Source: Hypericum androsaemum (lineage: Eukaryota; Streptophyta; Magnoliopsida; Malpighiales; Hypericaceae). Taken from it: DNA of 64,000 nucleotides. Position 1 is the first letter of the stretch; each line of letters begins with the position of its first letter. Position numbers and translations under genes: made by a program. Location of the stretch: NCBI GenBank assembly GCA_963995505.1, contig OZ023186.1, forward strand, positions 19,537,570 to 19,601,569, given 5' to 3'. The notes beneath the pieces were generated by a model. The model had not been told where the DNA came from. It was given only the letters and a program-made list of their open reading frames with translations, and searched no databases. Positions 1-11,502 of this stretch are shown piece by piece.

Positions 1-911
1 CTACAGTCAGAATTCAATCTCACCCGGGGGGCATGAAGAGTGCTGCAACATTGTAGTCGAAGCTCCTACATCGGCCGAAATTATCCCAGCCAAAAGGCAA
101 GACGTGCTCATGCCAAAGAAGGTGAAGGATGATAAAGTCAAGTGTTCAACTCCTCCTCAACCAAGCAAGAGTACTGTGAAGCAACAACCTAATAGGCCAG
201 CTCAACCTCGGTCATCAAAGGTTTCAAATTACAGGGAATGTCCTCAAGTCACATGGTCAAAATCGGCCAGCAATAAAAAAAGGGCGTCTGAGTACGCATG
301 GGTTAAGAGAGTCGTGGTCACTCGATTGACAACCGAGCAAGGAGTTCTCCAGAGAAAGAAACCCTTCAAGGTTTGGGTGCCTAAGGAAGAACTTTTGCGG
401 TCTAAGAAACAACCATGTGAGACACGACCCACAAAGAGTGACTCACCTACAAGGTCTCCAAGTTATCACACGAAGCCCGTGCGAAAGGAGATGCCAAAAA
501 AGCCAAACCCACACTCGGGGGGCAAGTGTCCGGAGTCTCATCGACCGACTCTCGCGAAGACTCAACGAAGAAGGTTGGAGCAAAAAATTCAAAAGCAAAG
601 GAAAAAGCTTAGAGACCTTCAACAACAATTGTATGGTCATTTTGATGAAGGACATAGAGCTCCCACTCAACCATGTAGGCCTAAATCAAGTTTTTGCGAG
701 AAAGCCGTGAGCACACGGATATCTCGAGATGAGTGATCAACTACACGCCTACAACGGCTAGGTCTCGATCGGTTTGATGGTACATTCTCCACAAATTTAT
801 GGTCTTGCCTTAGCCGGTTATTTTTTGAGTGGAGTTAATTTTCCGCGTGTTCAAAGATGGATACACGTCAACGCTTTTCCTAGCGTCAAAACATTGACGT
901 GTGGGGGGCAT
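1..911 (+). mobile_element. 3' internal region of an LTR retrotransposon, cut by the window edge
   Basis: This stretch directly precedes a TG...CA-bounded LTR at 912. It ends in a purine-rich tract (GTGTGGGGGGCA, about 899-910), which is where a polypurine tract that primes plus-strand DNA synthesis should lie. The element therefore runs on the plus strand, and only its 3' end is in the window. No protease, reverse transcriptase or integrase motif is visible here, so copia or gypsy membership cannot be decided. Bases 737-898 are non-coding. Confidence 0.7.
2..736 (+). CDS. Partial basic ORF of the LTR element (C-terminal part)
   Basis: The frame is open from the left edge of the window to a TGA at 734-736, so the true start lies outside; the first ATG inside is at 110. 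The product is very basic and low in hydrophobic residues. Its C-terminal part has a short Lys/Arg/Gln-rich, probably helical stretch (LEQKIQKQRKKLRDLQQQL, encoded about 574-630). I recognise no enzyme domain. Its position just before the polypurine tract and LTR says it belongs to the retroelement rather than to a host gene. It could be the tail of a polyprotein or a separate accessory ORF; the sequence does not decide. Confidence 0.5.
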   Translation, partial: YSQNSISPGGHEECCNIVVEAPTSAEIIPAKRQDVLMPKKVKDDKVKCSTPPQPSKSTVKQQPNRPAQPRSSKVSNYRECPQVTWSKSASNKKRASEYAWVKRVVVTRLTTEQGVLQRKKPFKVWVPKEELLRSKKQPCETRPTKSDSPTRSPSYHTKPVRKEMPKKPNPHSGGKCPESHRPTLAKTQRRRLEQKIQKQRKKLRDLQQQLYGHFDEGHRAPTQPCRPKSSFCEKAVSTRISRDE

Positions 912-1726
912 TGTTGGAGCGGAAAATTAATTCTCGGATTTGTTTGACCATGCTCAGTAAAATAGACGTATCTTTCTACTCGTATATCCGATTGATACAA
1001 TTCCAAAAGCAACAAAAAGATAAAATACAGATCTAGAATTTTCTAGTTTGTGACTTCTCCAAATTCGGTGCAGAAAGAGGTCAGACTTGGGTCGGAAGTT
1101 TCGGGAGTAGATTTTCTCCTTATTAGGCTGCGGATCTGCTGAACCTATTTTGGTAGAAATGCCGTAACTTTCTCCTCAAGTATTGGATTGATACGATTCC
1201 AAAAGTCACAGAAGGAGAAGACAGAGATCTATAACTTTGTTGTTTATGACTTTTCCAAATTCAGCATGAAAGATGGTCAAATATGGGTTGGAAGTTTCGG
1301 GCAGTTTAAGTTTTCCTTATTAGGCCGAGGCTATGTTAAGTTTTCTTGTTTGAAAACGGCCTAGGGTTTTTCTATGAGGCTGGGGCGAGCTTGTTCTATA
1401 TAAGGAGAGCTAGGTACATGCATGAAGAGGACACACAAACCAAACACCAAATTCTTAGCTTCTTAGCTTTTATCTTAGCTTTATCTTATGTAGTTTTGTA
1501 GCTTTTATCTTTATGTTTTTTCCTTCCCCTTCTCCCCCATATGTTCAATAAAGTTCTTGCTCTTCTACCAATTCTTTTCTCTTCTATCTATTCTAATCTT
1601 TATCTTCTCTTCTCTTTTCTCATATTTCTTCTATTTCTCTCTTTCGTTTGAATCACTCTTGGGACGACCACTCCGGACCCGTTCTAAAGATCGTTTCTGA
1701 CGTTCTACCATAATTTATTTGCAACA
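912..1726 (+). mobile_element. 3' LTR of the left-edge retrotransposon
   Basis: The repeat opens with TGTTGGAGCGG after the polypurine tract and closes with TTGCAACA, giving the usual TG...CA ends and a length of 815 bp. Promoter and polyadenylation signals are in the expected order: TATATAAG at 1397-1404 and AATAAA at 1547-1552, which places U3, R and U5. U3 contains a diverged direct duplication of about 145 bp (about 985-1127 and 1183-1326). The base run after the end is GTTCC, but the target duplication cannot be tested because the 5' end is outside the window. Confidence 0.75.
1397..1404 (+). promoter_or_regulatory. TATA box of the left-edge LTR
   Basis: TATATAAG lies about 485 bp into the LTR and about 145 bp before its AATAAA signal, the normal spacing for the LTR promoter and the R region. 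Confidence 0.55.
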
Positions 1727-2760
1727 GTTCCAAATCTAGTAAAACTTTTTTCCTTTTTCAAGGCCAAAAAAGATCATAATTCAAAGAGAGCTCCTTGTTT
1801 GAGCATCTAATTATTATTAGCTCACAGAATAAGTAAAGAACACTTTATAGTCCAGATAGAACTATAGAATTAAAATATTGATTATGAGATTAATTGGGCC
1901 ACATGATTTGACAGCAAATGGTATTTTTTTTCCTTATTTTCAGCAATTTTGGATTTTCCCCCCTTCAGTTTCTTGCTGTTACATCCCAACAAATATTATC
2001 TTTTTATTTTTGCTGAAACAACTGACATTATTTTGTAACTCGGTAGATAGTCAATGCAACTTCCTGTAGTCCAAGTCCTCCTTTTATGGCTTTCTTTCCA
2101 TGACAACAGAATTTGACTTCTTCAATGTTTATGTTATGTCAAGAGTTGGAATTATTATCCTTGATATTACCAAAATGCAAAAAATTGATATAGAATAAAT
2201 TCACAATTATTTGGACCAATTCTTACTGGTGTACAATTACTTTAACGAGCTAGAAATTATGCTTTCTTTTATAAAAGCTATCATGTATCATGTGATAGAC
2301 AGCGAAGCTATTTGATATAATGTCAAAATTGAAGCATCCACTCTAATTAGGCCTCCGAATTCAATATATTTTCCAAGAAATAATTGTTAAAATATTTGGA
2401 TAAAATCTCAAAGCAGGTTCACCTAAAATTAGTGTCCCGTCTTGGAATTGTTCAAATATATTTATGAATTAATATTGACATTGTTGCGGGGTAAATTAAG
2501 GAGTTGGTAACCTTGTTCATGATCCCTCTATAAAAGAAAAAGAAAAAGAAAAAGAAACGTAATTATTTCTTCCCTAAATGACAGGTAATACACAAAGGGC
2601 CAGACGGCGAAATCCACTTGCGAGAAGAACATTAGTCTAATGAGGGATACAATGTAAGCCAACTCAGAATAGCACAGTTTTCCCAACTTTTTTTTCTCTA
2701 TCCAAATTATCGGTGGTAGATTTGGTCGGACTAAGCTAGTCCCCACCCATAGAGACTGAA
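1727..2760. other. AT-rich intergenic DNA without a gene
   Basis: Only short chance ORFs rich in Phe, Leu and Ile occur here. No splice-consistent coding run, RNA gene or inverted repeat was found. Confidence 0.6.
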
Positions 2761-3473
2761 GAGATATTAGTTTGCATATATAGTGATATTGGTTTGCATT
2801 TGTAATGATATTTGTTTGTCGTGATATTGGTTTGCATGTGAAACAATATTTTTAAAACCGATCTGGAAGACGACTCGAAATTCTTAAAATTTTCAGTTCA
2901 CCCGGTCTGACCAGTCAGACCACCGGTTGGTCCGGTACTTCTATTTTATATTAATATAATTAAATAATATTTAATAAATTTAATTTAACATAAAAATAAT
3001 AAAATATTAAATAAGTTCAAATATTTAGCAACTTTGTTATACAATTTATCCAAACAAAGTCCTCAAACATGAATTGAACAAGTCTAGAAGAACAAGAAGA
3101 TGATTATACAAATTTTTAGGTTCGACATATTAGTCCAATTCGTTTAACTTAGTTAAAATATTATCAAGAATTATTAAAAAATAAATTTTTTGTGATCAAA
3201 AAGTGATGTACACTCTCCGAATGTGGAAGTTGAGATTTTATTTCTAAATTAAATCAGATAAAATAGAAAAAATAAATACTAAATTTTCTGATCCGAGCGA
3301 ACCAGGTCACCCGAAAGTACCTGACCGGGCAGTCTGACCAGATTTTAGCCGGTCAAACCGAATTCTGAGTTTTAGGAAAATATCGACCCAAATTTAGTTC
3401 TGGGTAACAGTCTGACCGGTCGTCAGACCATAGTTTTTAAAACATTGATGTGAAGTGATATTGGTTTGCATGT
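2761..3473. repeat. Short tandem array (agtgatattggtttgcat) split by an insertion
   Basis: Four imperfect copies of an approximately 18-23-bp unit, core GATATTGGTTTGCAT, lie at 2761-2842, and a further copy lies at 3455-3471. Between them sits the separate candidate insertion 2848-3444. Similar array sequence on both sides suggests that one array was interrupted. Confidence 0.6.
2848..3444. mobile_element. Candidate MITE-like insertion with GC-rich inverted ends
   Basis: Both ends carry a TTTTTAAAA stretch pointing inward to a block built from CCGGTCTGACC / GGTCAGACC words (about 2899-2938, and on the opposite strand about 3315-3430). The middle (2941-3290) is plain AT-rich DNA without an ORF. 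The ends are only partly complementary and no clean target duplication could be read. This layout of short ends with repeated CCGGT/ACCGG words occurs in non-autonomous plant DNA transposons, but the family is not identified. Confidence 0.4.
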
Positions 3474-6400
3474 CTACTCAGCACCTGGGGACAAGTTTTA
3501 TTTAATCTCCACTTAATCCAACCACCAAATTATCCCATATTGTATACCAACTTAGCCGACTCATTCAGACCAGGTCACTATTATTACCAAATTTTAATAA
3601 AGTTATATACAAAATTTTGAGAACAACTCTACTAGTTTACATACAAACTTTGGAATTATTTTCCCAACTTTTTCCAAGTAAAAAATTGGAGAGTGCACAT
3701 TATTACATGCGAAGAGCAATGGTTGGCTTGGTCCTCTTCATGGCCATGTTGGATTCGTTATACAACTGTAAACACCTTGGATTCAATACAATATCTACCA
3801 ATCGGCGCTTAGAAAAAACAATGTCGAGTCTTCACAGGTAATAAAATAAATGGTTTTGGGTTGAATATTTATTAAACCGAGTAATTTATATTCGAATCAG
3901 ATAAGACCTGTGAAATGTGACTAAGTTCTTTTAACAAGTATATAATATTCAGTTTTTTAATAACTTGAATTCGAAAACTTTTAATTAAATTAGAATAACT
4001 CTTTTACCGGTAGCAGTTGATAATAAAGAAAACGGGTTATCATGGGAACTTGTCTTTTGGAAACATTACTTTATTTGTTTGGTCTCCTGTCCCTCTACTC
4101 TCCTTCCAGACCAAATCCAAACGAATTGGTGTAGATTTTTGGTAGATTGATCTAGGGTAACAAAAGAACTGCATGGACCATCAATTCACCTGTTTTATTT
4201 TCACAAGCCAAATAAAGTATGTTTTTTCATGTACTTATATTGCTAATAATTTTTGTATAAATATATATTTAGTGGGTGAAAATTGAACTTTGTTTGAGAC
4301 CAAACTAACAAATTCAGTAAAAATTTTGTAGCTATTCTGAAATAAGTTGAGGACGGGTCCACTAATCCTTGCGTAGCTCCGCCCCTGTGCGAACACAATA
4401 GCCATGAACTTAATACATATTGTGTTTAAAAAATTATACCAAAATTTTTTTAAAGATAATAAGTCTAATAACGAGTTGAATGACGGACTGCAACCAACCA
4501 ACATCATGACTGGTCGTTTCTAAACTCGTAGATCGTAAATAATGTTAATAAAGAAAATTTACCAAAGAGTCACATTTTATTGTAATTAATATTCAAATCA
4601 GATTTTAATATATGGTTGATAGATGGTGACATTCTCAAAGATGGTAAAATGCAGTGGCTGAGAGAGGGCAAGTGAGAGGTCCCAACCATTAAAGTTTGCA
4701 AGTCGTGGTCAATTAGATCAAATGGAAGACATTTTCCCTATTTGCCAATGACTTGTGTTCTAAGCAAAGAGTTGGGGTTTGGAAGATCTTCCCAATCCAT
4801 CACTTGCCATTATAATAGTTATTTGCATTTAATAAGCACTAAGCTGGTACATTTTGGTTTGTTGGAGATGGGATTTCTTTCTTCCTTGAGCTGATGGTAG
4901 TTTAGTTTCTAAGCTAAGTGTTGGGTTTCAGTTTGGCTTGGTGGCAAGTAAGGTTTTTTTAATATTTAGAGTCGAACACTATTGAGTTAATAGTTTTATT
5001 ATAGGAGTGACTCTCCAATAGTATTTTTTACATTCGTGAGACTTGAACCCAAGATTTTCATAAATAAATCTAAATTCCTTACCATTTGGATCAAATTCCC
5101 GAAGATGACGAACATTGTCCTCATAGGGAAGCCAACTGTCCAATTAAAGGTCTTTAGATGCGTTAAAAGTTTGGTAGTGCGAGCTCCATGGTCTTGAGTC
5201 TGAGTAGATACTAATATATCAGATGGTTTCAATGTTTCTAATTCCCTTAAAAGTAATTCAAGCGTTATTTTTTTTTTCTTTCTGTCTTTTATAGTTGCTT
5301 ATTGGGATAATGTGGGCTTTGGTCATTGAGTTGTATTGGGCCTCAATATGATATACACATACCAAGTGGGCCATCATATTCCCTGGCCCATATTATATGA
5401 AATTTTAAGCCCAAAATATGAGAGTAACGGTCAACAAGAAGATAGAAACTGTATCGTGCTTGTTTGAATAATGAAAAATTCTGCCTCCCCCGACTCTAAT
5501 CTATATTAATCAGCAATATCCGAATATCAAATAATTTTGACGAAAAAAATAGTTCAGATTTTTTAAAACAAGCCCTATAAGATATACTTTTGATAGAACA
5601 AACATCACAAAAGAAATTCTTGTACAAAATATCCATAAGAGGGTCATAGAAAACAAGACTCCTACTTGAGGATATATTCAGCAGAAACATGGTCAAAGAA
5701 TATAACATGTTGCGAATAATAAATCGAAAATGGAACCAATTGATCAGAAAAGCAAGGGAATATGGACTACAAATGCCAACAACAAGACTTGGGTGGTGAG
5801 GACCACATAGTTATAGCATCACAAGAAAGCAGAAATCAGATGAAATCTATGGATAAGGACGACAATGTGACCACGGAAGAGCATCGAAAAACCGCAACGA
5901 ATAACAACCAACAATGTGAAGAATGTATCAATGTCCATCAGATGCAACACACACAGTGGCAAAGATGTTCAGGGTTCGAGCATGGTGCTACACAGCAGCG
6001 AGAACGAAAAACAGTTAAGTACTAGTCTGCTGCAGTTAAATGTAGTGTTGCAGCTGTGATTTACAGCAGGATGATGAAGGTTCAAATAAGCAGAGGGAAA
6101 TTCACTTCAAGACTGAATAAATGGACAGGGAAATCAATCATCTGTTTCATCAACGAATAAACAAAACGAGGCAAAGTGGCTTCAACGAGCTGACATACAG
6201 AATGAACAAAGAATATTTGGTCAATTATTTCCAAGGGATCAAAAAACAGAATCCCTAGTAACATTTCACACTATTAGAAAAAACAGAATCTCAAGTTACA
6301 ACTAACAGAGATAAATTGGAGGAAGACGAGAAAATATACCGGCGCTTTGCTCAGCATTCACAAAGAAATAAGAAGGAAAAAAAAACCCATCACCGATTCA

Positions 6401-6738
6401 ATCTCATTGACGCGCCTCGCTGAAGGACAATACATGTTTGGGATCCAATCTTCCAGTATATATCCGCAATTTGATTTTACACCTCACATGCCAAGGAACC
6501 CAAGTCTTTTGGCTAAGTAATAGAAAAGAAGAATACCCTCAAACCTTACACAAAATCCCTTGTAAACTGGTTTTCCTCAGAAGCCGTATACTCCGACGAA
6601 GAACACTCGTTAGCACTATAATATTTTTATGCCCGTAAGCTGAATGTGATCAAAGAGGAAAACTTACGAAATTCACAATCCTTCGCCTCTTTATCCAGAT
6701 CATTTCTACTATATAGTATGGTGATAAGATCATATTTC
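3474..6738. other. Intergenic DNA; right part probably 3' UTR of the RNA-binding gene
   Basis: No coding frame is supported. A candidate dispersed repeat, core ACTTGAACCCAAGA, lies at about 5030-5100 and has a relative near the right end of the window (about 63815-63890). The last kilobase (about 5700-6738) is less AT-rich and lies just downstream of the minus-strand stop codon at 6739, so part of it should be 3' UTR. I see no clear poly(A) signal that fixes its end. Confidence 0.45.
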
Positions 6739-9399
6739 CTAGGTAGAAATTCCTGAGAAATAGAACGAATGGAAAAGAAATCAGCCTCAACAGTGACAAT
6801 CAGCATAACATGTAGTTAGCAACTCAAGCACCAAACACTGAAACCGCTTGTAATTCGAAAATAAGATCAGCCAAGGTTACTTTTCAGCAAAGAGAAAAAA
6901 AAGTGCCTATGTGCATATCCGCCAACCCAAGCATGGAGCAAATGATGGAGAGACAAGGAAGGAGAGAGAATTGAAACATGTTTGTGCATTTGATATACGA
7001 ACGAATGGATATTAGTTATACTACTTATGTAGACAAGGGTACAGAAAAAACTCGATGAATGGTGACATTTCAGGCATCACCAGACAACTTGCATTAACAG
7101 TCAAGACCATATGAAAAATGGAAAGTGCATCATAGCACGGTTTTGGGGATATTTCAGGTTGACGGAAATAGATGCATACTGGAATACAAAGATCAAAACC
7201 AAGTACCATGATCATCAGCACACAATGCGATAATATTTTATGGTAAAGCTTTGGACAAATCACGTCTTTGCAGTACAAGAAAAAAAAAAGAATCACATAT
7301 TTCTTATGCGTGAAGCCTTTCATATGTTTCAACCAAATATTACTACCGCCGTTACTTCGATCTATAGGAGATGTGCAATGAAGGATTTATTGGGTGCCGT
7401 TTGTCCAAGACCGTCATTAATAAGATTTCTGAAAAAAGAAATAAGAAAAGCTGCAGAATAGGGTTACCTCTATTTGGTTGTCGACTGGCACTATAATTTC
7501 CAATATAACCCTCTGGACTCTTAGTAGTAACATCTGAAGCTACATTCCCAAGATCATAACCAAACGAACCAGATGTATCGAGCTCAGGCACAGCGGACGT
7601 CCAAGTTGAATCACCATAAACAGAACCACTGCGATACAAATCCCCATATGAACCCTTGTAGTTACCAGTCGATCCAACAAAGGATGATGTTGGTGCTACA
7701 GTAGTTCCACTGTTTCTACTAAAACCTCCCCCTCCCAAACCATAGCTGTTTTCGCCACTTCCATAGCTCATACTTCTGCTGTTATACCCAGTAGCGGTAC
7801 CCCCAACTTGAGATGACATGGGAGAAGGACCCCAATTTCCTCCGTTGTTTCCAAACGAAACTCCAAAACTTCCAGTTCCAGAGCCCATAAAGGTACCATG
7901 GCTGTTAGGATTTGCAGCAGCAGTAAGGCCTCCGTTTCCCCAGACATTCCGAGTGCTTGGGCCAAGAAGAGAATCACTTCTTGCATTTCCAGCATTATAT
8001 CCTATTGGAGTGGTATACCTGCTTGAATTCCCACTATAATAGGGGCTCAATATTCGGCCATAACCAGGACTACTTGCAAAGTTGGAGCCTCCTCCATAGG
8101 ATGGACTCGGAACTGGGTCTATGTTCATGCCCATTCCATAACCGGAACTGCCAAAAGGAGGAAAAGCACTTCTTCCACTGGCAAGAGCATTAAACCTTCC
8201 ATCCATCCTCACGCCAAAATTTCCAATGGAGTCTATATTATATCCTTGCGCATATGCATTAAGGAAGTTGTTGGCCCTGGTCAAATTGTAATTGTATCCT
8301 AATAGAGGGCTTCGGCTAGGACCTGGTGATAGCTCCTTCGGAACTGCTCTCTTGACCTCGACCATTTTACCATTAAGTTCATGAAATGTTTTATGAAGAA
8401 CTTGGTCCACTGCTTCCTCTGAATCATAGGTGATAAAGCCAAAACCTCTTGGCCGTCGGGTATTATGATCATACATAACTACTACATCTGTAATACTACC
8501 ATACTGCTCAAAGTACTTCTTAAAGTCGCTCTCCGTGACTGTAGATGCCAGACCACCAACAAAAATCTTTTTGGTGTGTCCAGGACCAGGAGAACCATGA
8601 ATGCTACTGTTACTTCTGTTCAAAATGTGTTGATCATCTCTAGGAACTGCTTTCTTTGCTTCAACCTGAAATTGAAAATATACTAATTACTGCCTAGATG
8701 ACACAGTCCAATCTTGTTCTCACTTGGACAACAAGGTACCATGTCAAGTACCGGGGCTATAATCAATGATCCATACACTAGTCAAATTTGACTTGATGTT
8801 TACCCACCAGAGAGAAAAGATATTTACTGAAGTAAAGCAAGGTCTTAGACCATCTCAGAGCAATAACGGAAACTAGAGTTTGGATATTCTGACTCATACG
8901 CGGTTAAATTACAAAACAATGATATCAAAATCCAATGTTATGCTACTTGGCAGAAAACATGTCTAATTTCCATTCCTATATGAGAAAATGAGGTTCAAAT
9001 TATGATCCAGAGAAGGCAAATGGCATCCTTACCTTTGAGATTAGACTTGAGCATAATGTAAAAAACTTTCACCATCTTATAGTTTCAAACGACTCGATGT
9101 GTGTGAACTAATTTAGACAAGAGTAAACTCGGTTTAAAATGATCGGAAGGGAAATTCATGATGATCAGGCCACTAACCGTGCGGCCATCAATATTGTGCT
9201 TGTCCACGATGACCCTTTCAGCAACTGCAGGATCTGCAAAGACCACAAAACCAAAGCCACGGGCTCGGCCGGTGGTACGATCTCTCATGATCACCGCCTC
9301 GACCACTTCTCCATACTTGCCAAAGTACTCCGTAAGGCGTTCCTCGTCAGTGTCCCATGAAATCCCACCAATGAAGAGCTTACCAAGATCTGATTCCAT
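6739..9399 (-). CDS. Two-RRM heterogeneous nuclear ribonucleoprotein 1-like RNA-binding protein
   Basis: Three coding exons are read on the minus strand: 9178-9399, 7468-8665 and 6739-6752 (222, 1198 and 14 nt), giving 477 aa. RRM1 covers about residues 7-80 (RNP2 LFIGGI, RNP1 RGFGFVVF) and RRM2 about 106-182 (RNP2 IFVGGL, RNP1 RGFGFITY). The rest is a long Gly/Ser/Asn/Tyr-rich tail ending in the family signature QPNRG. This matches plant proteins such as At4g26650/At5g55550 in length and layout. The family is described as RNA-binding, nuclear and cytoplasmic, with the low-complexity tail mediating assembly. The junction RT|VEAKKAVPRDDQ restores the conserved linker between the RRMs. The final exon adds only the end of a Gly codon, Ile-Ser-Thr and TAG, from a good pyrimidine tract at 6753-6765. 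Reading through its donor at 7467 would give a different tail ending at 7352. The start is the first ATG of the conserved N-terminus MESDLGKLFIGGISWDT. Confidence 0.9.
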
Positions 9400-9944
9400 C
9401 TTCCTCTACAACCACCCATCAAGAACAAATTGCCTCGTCAACCAACAGCATCAACCCAGAAAGCAAATGCCACCCTTAACAACGCATCGAAACACGACAA
9501 TAATCCTAACAAGCAACTAATCAGCAACACCATCCAATGCAAAACCATCCAATCACACAACCCTGACATGTAAAGGTTGAATCTTTACGATCCTAACCTC
9601 AAAAACCCGGATCGAATTGGCAATGGAACAATCAAAGGAGAAAGAAACCGTACCAGAAACGAATCCGATCGGTGGCAAATTGAAAAAAAGGTAAAGTGGG
9701 TGGGTCTCAAATCCGACCTCGGATCATCTGATCCTTCCACTATCAATCAGAAACCAATCCAGGGGACCTGATCACAAACATTAAAACAGAAAGTTGGAAA
9801 CTTTAAAGACGCCCAGATGGAGTTTCATGGAGATCAATGCCTGGGGAGGTTAAAGGCGGAGAATTTACCATTGTGGAGAGGACCCAGATGGGAAGAAGTC
9901 GGGCAAAAATCTGAAAAAAAAGATCTGAGGAATGTGAATTGTGT

Positions 9945-9948
<4 letters not shown>

Positions 9949-10001
<53 letters not shown>
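9949..10001. repeat. (AT)n microsatellite
   Basis: About 52 bp of uninterrupted TA dinucleotides lie some 550 bp upstream of the RNA-binding gene start codon, within its probable promoter. Confidence 0.95.
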
Positions 10002-10004
<3 letters not shown>

Positions 10005-10440
10005 ATTAATGTAAAGGAAGAGGCCAATTTAAGTAATTGGAATTACTGTTCGAACCATTTTGTGTAATTAATTACTAACGACAATGTCGTTTCTTTTCTC
10101 CGCCTTCATGCCAGTTATATAATGGTCCAACAGTTGCGGTAATAATTTTTTTATTTATAAAAAAGTAGTTGTAATAATACATGGAACTGGAAGTTCGACT
10201 TTTCATGCAATCCATTATATAACTTCCGTGTTAATTGGTTTAACGAAATTTAACGAACCATTTTGGAAGTTGATCTCGTATCTAGACAATGTTATTTAAC
10301 GAAATTTTATATTAACCAAAAATTGATTACCCGATTGCCTTTCCATAAAGATGTTGCATTCGTGCCTTCATGGTTGCTTAATCACTAATATATATACAAA
10401 CATCTATATAAACTGATGTGTGGACCTCGTAATATATTTT

Positions 10441-10887
10441 GGGGTAAGTTCATTTTAGTACCTTGTAGTTTTAACTTTTTTGACTGGAGTACCATGTGGT
10501 TCTAAATTGGTATTTTAGTACTCTGTGGTTGACCACCAATTTTTCGGGCAGGTCCAGGGAAGCTGCTCGTCAAAATCCGCCCAAAACGACGTCGTTTTGA
10601 GACGACGTGGAAGACACGTGGCTAAATACTTTCTTAAGTTAAAGCTGACGTGGACCGTGAAAAATTAACTATTCAATCCATAATCACCAATCTTCCTCCA
10701 TCTCTGTCCACTCATGTCTTCCACGTCATCTCAAAACGAAATCGTTTCGGGCGGGTTTGGACGGGCAGCCTTGGACCTGCCCGAAAAATTTGCGGTCCAC
10801 CACAGGGTACTAAAATACCAATTTAGAACCACATGGTACTCCAGACAAAAAGGCTAAAACTACAGGGTACTAAAATGAACTTTCCCC
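10441..10887. mobile_element. Non-autonomous fold-back DNA transposon (MULE/hAT-like MITE), family A
   Basis: The two arms, about 180 bp each (10441-10621 and 10706-10887), are inverted copies of each other. They begin GGGGTAAGTTCATTTTAGTACC and, on the other strand, GGGGAAAGTTCATTTTAGTACC. An exact 8-bp duplication TATATTTT flanks the element (10433-10440 and 10888-10895). The core of about 85 bp has no ORF. Arm words such as TTTTAGTACC, TACCATGTGGTT and CGGGCAGGTCC recur in the element at 58940, so the two are related. An 8-bp target duplication suggests hAT, while long arms and the kinship to the 9-bp-flanked copy suggest Mutator-like. It sits between the divergently transcribed RNA-binding and membralin genes. 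Confidence 0.85.
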
Positions 10888-10895
10888 TATATTTT

Positions 10896-11500
10896 GACAA
10901 GTGAGTGGATTGAAATATGACAAAAATTTTCCAATAATTTTTTAAAGATTTGATCTTTAAATTTAGTTAAGTTTTTGGTGGGTTTGGATTGGGTCCATTC
11001 CGAACCGTTTGAACTGAAGGGCACGCGGTGACTTTTTTGCAAAAAAGTTAAATACAGGAGCAAAAATGGAAAAAAAAATTGCGCTTGGCAGGAGATCACG
11101 ATATGCCATTATCGATAACTGGGCATGCCATTATCGTAGCACGCAGGCCATTATTAATAATTAGACATACTAGTGTAGTAACGGGACATGCCATTGTTAG
11201 AGTCGGGACATGTCATTATTGATCTTTCAGTCCAAATGATCTGAAATGATCCCTTCATTCTGGACTCAATCCACAATCATTTTTGGTTTATACTACTTTG
11301 TATACTAAATCGATTAATCTAAGTTGATACGGTTAAAACTATTGAAATATGACTAATTCAGTAACTCGAACCCATTATCGATTGATTCAAGCGCAAGTTG
11401 GTCGGTCCTTTTGGACCTTTTCTATAAGCCCTAATCCCCAAATTCCCTCCTCTCCCGAATTTATCCAATTCGAAGATCGTCGGAGATCGCATCCTCTAGC

Positions 11501-11502
<2 letters not shown>
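10896..11502. promoter_or_regulatory. Upstream region and 5' leader of the membralin-like gene
   Basis: The right half holds the 5' leader of the plus-strand gene. A loose repeat, core CATGCCATTATCG, occurs about four times at 11100-11225 (atgccattatcgataa, atgccattatcgtag, ggccattattaataa, atgccattgttagag, atgtcattattgat). I could not fix a TATA box or transcription start. Confidence 0.35.

Noticed and set aside
7352..7467. Read-through C-terminus of the RNA-binding protein as its main end
   Set aside because: A good GT donor follows the conserved QPNRG, and an in-frame terminal exon with ISTstop matches the family ending; read-through kept only as a possible isoform.
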